This document shows positions 14,164-18,263 of a stretch of 18,263 nucleotides of DNA, one piece after another. The translations under genes and the position numbers were made by a program. Each line of letters starts with the position of its first letter. Position 1 is the stretch's first letter. This DNA is from Mageeibacillus sp. UBA5734 (GTDB lineage Bacteria; Bacillota; Clostridia; Saccharofermentanales; UBA5734). The notes beneath the pieces were generated by a model that was not told where the DNA came from, did not search any database, and worked only from the letters and a program-made list of their open reading frames with translations. Location of the stretch: the NCBI GenBank assembly GCA_002419365.1, contig DIGA01000117.1, forward strand, positions 77,453-95,715, written 5' to 3'.

Positions 14164-14799
14164 CTAGGACTGGATGGGGCTGATCTGGGTGCGGCGACCT
14201 GTAATCTGGACCCGGCCAGCTGCGATCAGAGCGATGGCCTGCGGCAAAATCACCTGTTCCGCCTCGGTCATGATCCGCTGCTGCAAATCCTCTGGTGTAT
14301 CTCCCTCCAGGATGTCAACCGCTTTTTGCAGCAGGATGGGGCCTTCGTCATACTGTTCGTCCACAAAATGGACGGTGGCTCCAGACACTTTGACCCCATA
14401 AGCCAGGGCTGCCTGGTGTGGCTTGATGCCGTACAGGCCAGGGCCACAAAAGGCCGGGACCAGGGATGGATGGACATTGATGATTTTGTTACGGTAAGCT
14501 GCCACGACAGCCGGTCCGAGCAAGCTTAAAAAACCTGCCAGGACAACCAGGTCAATCGCATAGGGTTGCAAAGCTGCAAGAATGGCCTGGTCATAGGCAT
14601 CCAGATCTGGATAATCCTTGCGTGAGATCACATGGCACATGATTCCGGCACGTTCTGCCCGGACTTGGGCAAAGGTGCCGGGCTTGGAAGCCAGGACACA
14701 GGCGATGGAGACCCCCGGCAGCTGGCCAGCAGCAATCTGGTCCAGGATAGCCTGCAGATTCGTTCCGCCGCCAGATACAAAAATGGCCAGTTTGAACAT
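14164..14799 (-). CDS. purN: Phosphoribosylglycinamide formyltransferase (folate-dependent)
   Basis: PurN transfers the formyl group of 10-formyl-tetrahydrofolate to GAR, giving FGAR. The 211-residue protein shows 'FVSGGGTNLQAIL' (phosphate binding, 8-19), 'VVLAGFLSLLG' and the catalytic 'INVHPSLVPAF' with Asn108 and His110, then 'VHFVDEQYDEGPIL' with the conserved Asp of DEGP (151). The 'AFCGPGLYG' turn, instead of the 'AFPG' of enterobacterial enzymes, is the type I associate with Clostridia. It starts 8 nt after purF, and its ribosome site overlaps the purF stop codon. Confidence 0.96.
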   Translation of the reverse strand: MFKLAIFVSGGGTNLQAILDQIAAGQLPGVSIACVLASKPGTFAQVRAERAGIMCHVISRKDYPDLDAYDQAILAALQPYAIDLVVLAGFLSLLGPAVVAAYRNKIINVHPSLVPAFCGPGLYGIKPHQAALAYGVKVSGATVHFVDEQYDEGPILLQKAVDILEGDTPEDLQQRIMTEAEQVILPQAIALIAAGRVQITGRRTQISPIQS

Positions 14800-14807
14800 C
14801 TGCGTGC

Positions 14808-16241
14808 CTACCTTGCTTCCTGCCGGCCAAAAAACCAGTCTGGTTCAATGTGCCGGATGCTGGCAGCAATGGCATCTGAAGGTGCAACCGGATAGTTTCC
14901 TGTAAAACAGGCAGAGCAGCTGGTGCCTGGATCGCCACAGGCGACCTGAAGGCCAGACAGGCTTAAGAATTGCAGGCTATCTGCTCCAATATGCTCCGTC
15001 AGCTGCTCCAGGTTCATTTCGCAGGCTGAAAGGTCATGCTGGCCCGGGGTGTCGATGCCATAAAGGCAGGGGTATTGCAGCGGGGGTGAAGCGACGCGCA
15101 TGTGGACGGACCGGGCTCCTGCCTGGCGCAGCAGACTGATCACCCGTCGGGTTGTGGTCCCGCGGACGATCGAGTCATCCACCAGGACAATGGACTTGTC
15201 CTTGACCGCGTCCACCAGAGCGGTGAATTTCAAATCGACCAGCCACTCCCGTTTCATCTGGTCTGCGTGCAGGAACGTGCGGCCCACATAGCGATTCTTC
15301 AGCAGGCCACTGCCGTGCTGGATATCCAGTGCTTCTGCATATCCAATCGAGGCAGCCAGCCCTGAATCAGGTGCACCAATGACCAGGTCTGCCGAGCAGG
15401 GCTGCTCGAGCGCCAGCTGGCGGCCGGCGGCTGTACGCGCCGCAAAGACATTGGTGCCGTCGAGAATGCTGTCCGGGCGGGCAAAGTAGACATATTCAAA
15501 CAGGCAAGAGTGTCGGCTGGATGGTTCAGCCGGCAGACGCGAGCGGACACCCGCTGCTGTCAGGCTGATGATTTCACCTGGCTGGACATCCCGCAGAAAT
15601 TGTCCCCCGGTCGCATCGATCGCGCAGCTTTCCGAAGCAAGCATGAAAATGCCATCCCGCTCGCCAAGAGCCAATGGCCTGATCCCGTGCGGATCCCTGA
15701 CGCCAACCACCCGGTCAGCGGTCATCAAGACCAGGGCATAAGCGCCCTGAAGTTCTGCCTGCATGGCCAAGAGCGAAGCTTCCAGGTTATCTTCCAGGAC
15801 CTGATGTCGTGCCAGGAGCGCAAGGATGATTTCGGAATCCGCCCGCGACTGGAATATGGCCCCCTGCTCCTGCAGTTGGCTGCGCAACTGGGCGGCATTC
15901 GTCAGGGCACCATTGAAGGCCAGGGCGATCTGCCCCCGGCGCGATTTGATCAGCATGGGCTGGGCGGCTTCCAGGCTCTGGTCTAAGGGCGAGGGATATC
16001 GGACATGACCTATGCTGGCGTGCCCCTTCAAGACCTGGATAGCCATTTCGTCAAATCCTTCAGTCACCAGACCGCGCCGGCGCTGGCAGATCAAGGTGCC
16101 GGACTGGTTGACGGCGATTCCGGAACTGTCTTCACCGCGGTGCTGGAGGCTGAACAAGCCGAGGAATGCAAGGCGGGAAGCATCCTGGATCGTGCCGGTA
16201 GGATCGTAAACAGCGAAGACGCCGCATTCATCATGTATCAT
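14808..16241 (-). CDS. purF: Amidophosphoribosyltransferase (Fe-S type)
   Basis: PurF makes phosphoribosylamine from PRPP and glutamine, the committed step of purine synthesis. The mature N-terminal nucleophile is Cys6 in 'MIHDECGVF', so the predicted propeptide is only five residues. The glutaminase domain reads 'SLQHRGEDSSGIAV' and 'LAFNGALTNAAQLR'; the phosphoribosyltransferase domain has the PRPP loop VLVDDSIVRGTT (352-363). Cys246, Cys392, Cys442 and Cys445 match the four [4Fe-4S] ligands known from Bacillus PurF, suggesting oxygen-sensitive stability. ATG 16241 is chosen for its GGAG site and fit to the family; the open frame upstream is not family-like. It lies 19 nt after purE. Confidence 0.97.
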   Translation of the reverse strand: MIHDECGVFAVYDPTGTIQDASRLAFLGLFSLQHRGEDSSGIAVNQSGTLICQRRRGLVTEGFDEMAIQVLKGHASIGHVRYPSPLDQSLEAAQPMLIKSRRGQIALAFNGALTNAAQLRSQLQEQGAIFQSRADSEIILALLARHQVLEDNLEASLLAMQAELQGAYALVLMTADRVVGVRDPHGIRPLALGERDGIFMLASESCAIDATGGQFLRDVQPGEIISLTAAGVRSRLPAEPSSRHSCLFEYVYFARPDSILDGTNVFAARTAAGRQLALEQPCSADLVIGAPDSGLAASIGYAEALDIQHGSGLLKNRYVGRTFLHADQMKREWLVDLKFTALVDAVKDKSIVLVDDSIVRGTTTRRVISLLRQAGARSVHMRVASPPLQYPCLYGIDTPGQHDLSACEMNLEQLTEHIGADSLQFLSLSGLQVACGDPGTSCSACFTGNYPVAPSDAIAASIRHIEPDWFFGRQEAR

Positions 16242-16260
16242 GTTCGATCTCCAAACGATG

Positions 16261-16761
16261 TCACAGGCTTTTGAGTTTCTCCTGGAGGCGCAGGTTGCGT
16301 TTGGCAACTGCATCAGCCAGTCCAGCTTTGTGGTCGGCCAGTTTGGCCATCAAGTCTGGCTCACCGAGGCTGAGCATCTGTACCGCCAGAATGGCGGCAT
16401 TGGCTGCGCCATCAATGGCAACCGTTGCCACGGGAATACCACTGGGCATCTGGACGATGGCATACAAGGCATCCAGTCCATTCAGGGCGCCCCCATGGAT
16501 GGGAACTCCAATCACAGGCAATGTCGTCATGGCAGCCAGTACGCCAGGCAAATGGGCAGCCAGGCCCGCGGCTGCAATGATGACGCCGTAGCCTTCGTCC
16601 GCTGCAGATTTGGCCAGTTCAGCAGCCCTGTCCGGGGTGCGGTGGGCAGAGCAGACGGTCGCATCAAAGGAAACACCGAAATCACGCAAGGTTTTAAAAC
16701 AGGCTTCCATGACGGGGTAATCTGAATCAGATCCCATGACGACCAGCACTTTTCTAGGCAT
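16261..16761 (-). CDS. purE: N5-carboxyaminoimidazole ribonucleotide mutase (class I PurE)
   Basis: PurE converts N5-CAIR to CAIR in purine synthesis. The 166-residue protein has the class I motifs GSDSD (10-14), 'SAHRTPD' (38-44), 'IIAAAGLAAHLPGVLAAMTTLPVIGVPI' and 'MPSGIPVATVAI'. PurK, which normally makes its substrate, is not in the window; it may be elsewhere, or AIR may be carboxylated directly. ATG 16761 is preceded by TGGAGGA. It is the first pur gene, 93 nt after larC. Confidence 0.97.
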   Translation of the reverse strand: MPRKVLVVMGSDSDYPVMEACFKTLRDFGVSFDATVCSAHRTPDRAAELAKSAADEGYGVIIAAAGLAAHLPGVLAAMTTLPVIGVPIHGGALNGLDALYAIVQMPSGIPVATVAIDGAANAAILAVQMLSLGEPDLMAKLADHKAGLADAVAKRNLRLQEKLKSL

Positions 16762-16809
16762 TTCGTATCCTCCACTCTATCAGGCAAATCCAGTCACAAC
16801 GGATGGTAT

Positions 16810-16838
16810 ATTCCAGCAAACCGCTTCAAGTTTAACAA
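16810..16838 (-). promoter_or_regulatory. Weak candidate promoter ahead of purE
   Basis: On the minus strand TTGTTA (plus 16833-16838) and TGGAAT (plus 16810-16815) are 17 nt apart, each matching four of six consensus bases. This is the best pair in the 93-nt larC-purE gap. No terminator, purine riboswitch or recognisable PurR box was seen there, so purE may instead be read from a promoter upstream of larC. Confidence 0.3.
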
Positions 16839-16854
16839 GGGGTCCATAGGTTCG

Positions 16855-18201
16855 TCAAACCAGACGGTCCATGACCTCTCTGATCCGGTTAGTAGCCTCA
16901 TCCAGGCTGATCTGATGGTGACGGGCCAATTCAGCTACATCCTTGTATTCCGGGTAGGACCGGCTGATGTCCTGCCACTGGACGGACTTGATCCGGACGG
17001 GCTGTCCCAGGACCGTCACGGTCGCAAAGGTCCGGGTCATTATATGGCGGTCAATCCACTCGCGCCGGATACCGATTGTTCCAGCGTGGGTGAACAAGAG
17101 GCGAACAACTTCTTTTTCCAGATGAGGGGCTGTGACGACTGACAGCAACTGTCCAGGGCGATTTTTTTTCATCTGGAGCGGGCTGAATGCCACATCCCAG
17201 ACACCCCGTTCGAGCAGTAGATCGGCCAGGTAGCCAAGCTGCTCTGCTGATGAATTGTCAATATGACAGGACAACAGGACGACTCGATCCATTTCACCCG
17301 GATCAAAATCCAGTGCGAGCGCTGCGCGGTCGCTCCTGTCATGCTCCTGCGCTGAATAGACTGGATCTTGGGGCCGTTCCGGATCCATCGACCCACCGAG
17401 GATGACCCGCAGGGCATTGAGACGGCCAATCTCCCTCTGGCCAAAACCATAACCTGTCGCCAGCCGTTTCATCTGGGGCATCGACCCGTAGGAAGCAGCC
17501 AGCGATTTGACCAGGGCAAACCCAGTCGGCGTAACCAGTTCGGTCTGGCAGGTTCCCGTCACATAAGGGATGTCTGTGCTTTCCAGCATTTTCATGACAG
17601 CTGGCACAGGAACCGGCATGGTCCCGTGCTGGCAGACGATGGTTCCAGAACCATCATGAAGCGGGGATGAGACGATCTGGTCGATCTTGAGGTAATCAAG
17701 CGCGATTGCAGCCCCGACGATGTCGACTATGGAATCGATCGCCCCCACTTCGTGGAAATGGACCTGGTCGAGCGGCACCCCATGCACGGCTGCTTCAGCC
17801 TGGCCGATTTCGAGGAAAACCTTGAGGGCCAGCTGGCGGACTGATTCAGGCAACCGGGCTGTTTCAATCAGATGGCGGATATCGCCATAAGTCCGGCCAT
17901 GATGATGGTGGTCAGCAGGATGATGGTTGTGGTTGTGGTTGTGGTTGTGGTGATGATCATGATGATGGTCGTCGTGATCATGTGCTGAGTGAGAGTCCGC
18001 AAGGTGCACCTGGAAGGAGGTGCCCTGGATGCCACTTTTGCTGGTCTTTTCAGCATGGAGATGGTATTCATTTGCTAGTCCGAGTGCCTGCAAGCCCGTT
18101 TCAACGGCTGACAAAGGCACGCCGATATCGATCAGGGCTCCTAGGAACATGTCACCACTGATGCCGGAAAAACAATCCAGGTAGAGGATTTTCTGATTCA
18201 T
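16855..18201 (-). CDS. larC: Nickel insertion protein LarC (pincer cofactor biosynthesis)
   Basis: LarC inserts nickel into the pyridinium dithiocarboxylate nucleotide to complete the nickel-pincer cofactor of lactate racemase and related racemases/epimerases, using CTP. The 448-residue protein begins with the family signature 'LDCFSGISGDMFLGALIDIGV' and contains 'HFHEVGAIDSIVDIVGAAIALDYL' and 'ELVTPTGFALVKSLA', then the C-terminal part 'NIDNSSAEQLGYLADLLLERG'-like (here HIDNSSAEQ). A His/Asp/Asn-rich segment (residues 71-101, 18 His) is a likely nickel store. In Lactobacillus plantarum larC is split and joined by a programmed frameshift; here it is one frame. ATG 18201 overlaps the stop of the gene upstream (ATGA). 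Confidence 0.95.
   Translation of the reverse strand: MNQKILYLDCFSGISGDMFLGALIDIGVPLSAVETGLQALGLANEYHLHAEKTSKSGIQGTSFQVHLADSHSAHDHDDHHHDHHHNHNHNHNHHPADHHHHGRTYGDIRHLIETARLPESVRQLALKVFLEIGQAEAAVHGVPLDQVHFHEVGAIDSIVDIVGAAIALDYLKIDQIVSSPLHDGSGTIVCQHGTMPVPVPAVMKMLESTDIPYVTGTCQTELVTPTGFALVKSLAASYGSMPQMKRLATGYGFGQREIGRLNALRVILGGSMDPERPQDPVYSAQEHDRSDRAALALDFDPGEMDRVVLLSCHIDNSSAEQLGYLADLLLERGVWDVAFSPLQMKKNRPGQLLSVVTAPHLEKEVVRLLFTHAGTIGIRREWIDRHIMTRTFATVTVLGQPVRIKSVQWQDISRSYPEYKDVAELARHHQISLDEATNRIREVMDRLV
17925..17950. repeat. Hexanucleotide tandem repeat inside larC
   Basis: GGTTGT on the plus strand is repeated four times without interruption (17925-17948), continuing partly to 17950. On the coding strand it reads CAC AAC, giving (His-Asn)4 in the histidine-rich segment of LarC. 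Gain or loss of units by slippage would keep the frame and only change the number of histidines. Confidence 0.9.
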
Positions 18202-18263
18202 GTTTCTTCTTGCCTTTCTCGGTCTGATCGTGCCAGGGCAGCTTTGACCCGCTGGTCAATCTG
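18198..18263 (-). CDS. C-terminal end of an unidentified gene upstream of larC (partial)
   Basis: Reading the minus strand from the window edge, 21 sense codons run without interruption to TGA at 18198-18200, encoding a charged tail ending in 'ARSDRERQEET'. The stop overlaps the larC start codon in ATGA, the usual sign of translational coupling, which supports a real gene. A lar-pathway gene such as larB or larE is a reasonable guess from context, but the 21 residues are not diagnostic. Confidence 0.55.
   Translation of the reverse strand, partial: QIDQRVKAALARSDRERQEET

Noticed and set aside
16762..16854. Possible purine riboswitch or PurR box before purE
   Set aside because: The 93-nt gap is too short and lacks the riboswitch core; no CGAA-type PurR palindrome was found.

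Overview
This window looks like a chromosomal segment of a low-to-mid GC Gram-positive bacterium, most likely a member of the Clostridia. The evidence is indirect. All four tRNA genes encode their own CCA end. Ribosome binding sites are strong AGGAGG types and promoters are of the sigma-A type. The phosphofructokinase is the PPi-dependent kind (PKTIDND). PurN carries the 'AFCGPG' variant I associate with Clostridia, and PurF carries the four cysteines of the Fe-S type. The nadD-yqeK-rsfS-comEA order is that of Firmicutes. No species can be named from the sequence alone.

Layout. Positions 29-311 hold a minus-strand tRNA operon read His-Gln-Lys, driven by a perfect TTGACA-N17-TATAAT promoter that lies inside inverted repeats. 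Diverging from it are two plus-strand genes: a GNAT acetyltransferase (499-1083) and PPi-phosphofructokinase (1211-2458), the latter ending in a strong terminator. Everything to the right is on the minus strand. In transcription order from the right edge it reads: the tail of an unidentified gene; larC (nickel-pincer cofactor); purE, purF, purN, purH and purD; a nadD-yqeK fusion; rsfS; a terminator; comEA; thrS; tRNA-Pro(CGG) with its own promoter and terminator; then a tight five-gene operon of thyA, folA, a solute-binding-type lipoprotein, ogt and a flavin-reductase-like protein.

How the genes fit together. The pur genes supply steps of IMP synthesis (PRPP to phosphoribosylamine, GAR, FGAR, carboxy-AIR, and the last two steps), but purC, purL, purQ, purS, purM, purB and purK are absent here. 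NadD makes nicotinic acid adenine dinucleotide, which is both the NAD precursor and the starting substrate of the nickel-pincer pathway in which LarC acts. ThyA and FolA form the usual thymidylate cycle, in which ThyA produces dihydrofolate and FolA reduces it. Formyl-folate use by PurN and PurH ties the two halves of the window to one-carbon metabolism.

Most of the window is housekeeping. I did not find a defence system, mobile element, CRISPR array or clearly new multi-gene system. The points most worth a second look are the nadD-yqeK fusion translationally coupled to purD, the unbroken larC with a histidine-rich hexanucleotide-repeat segment, the orphan lipoprotein inside the thyA-folA operon, the TGS-less ThrS, and the dyad-rich regulatory DNA around the tRNA promoters.
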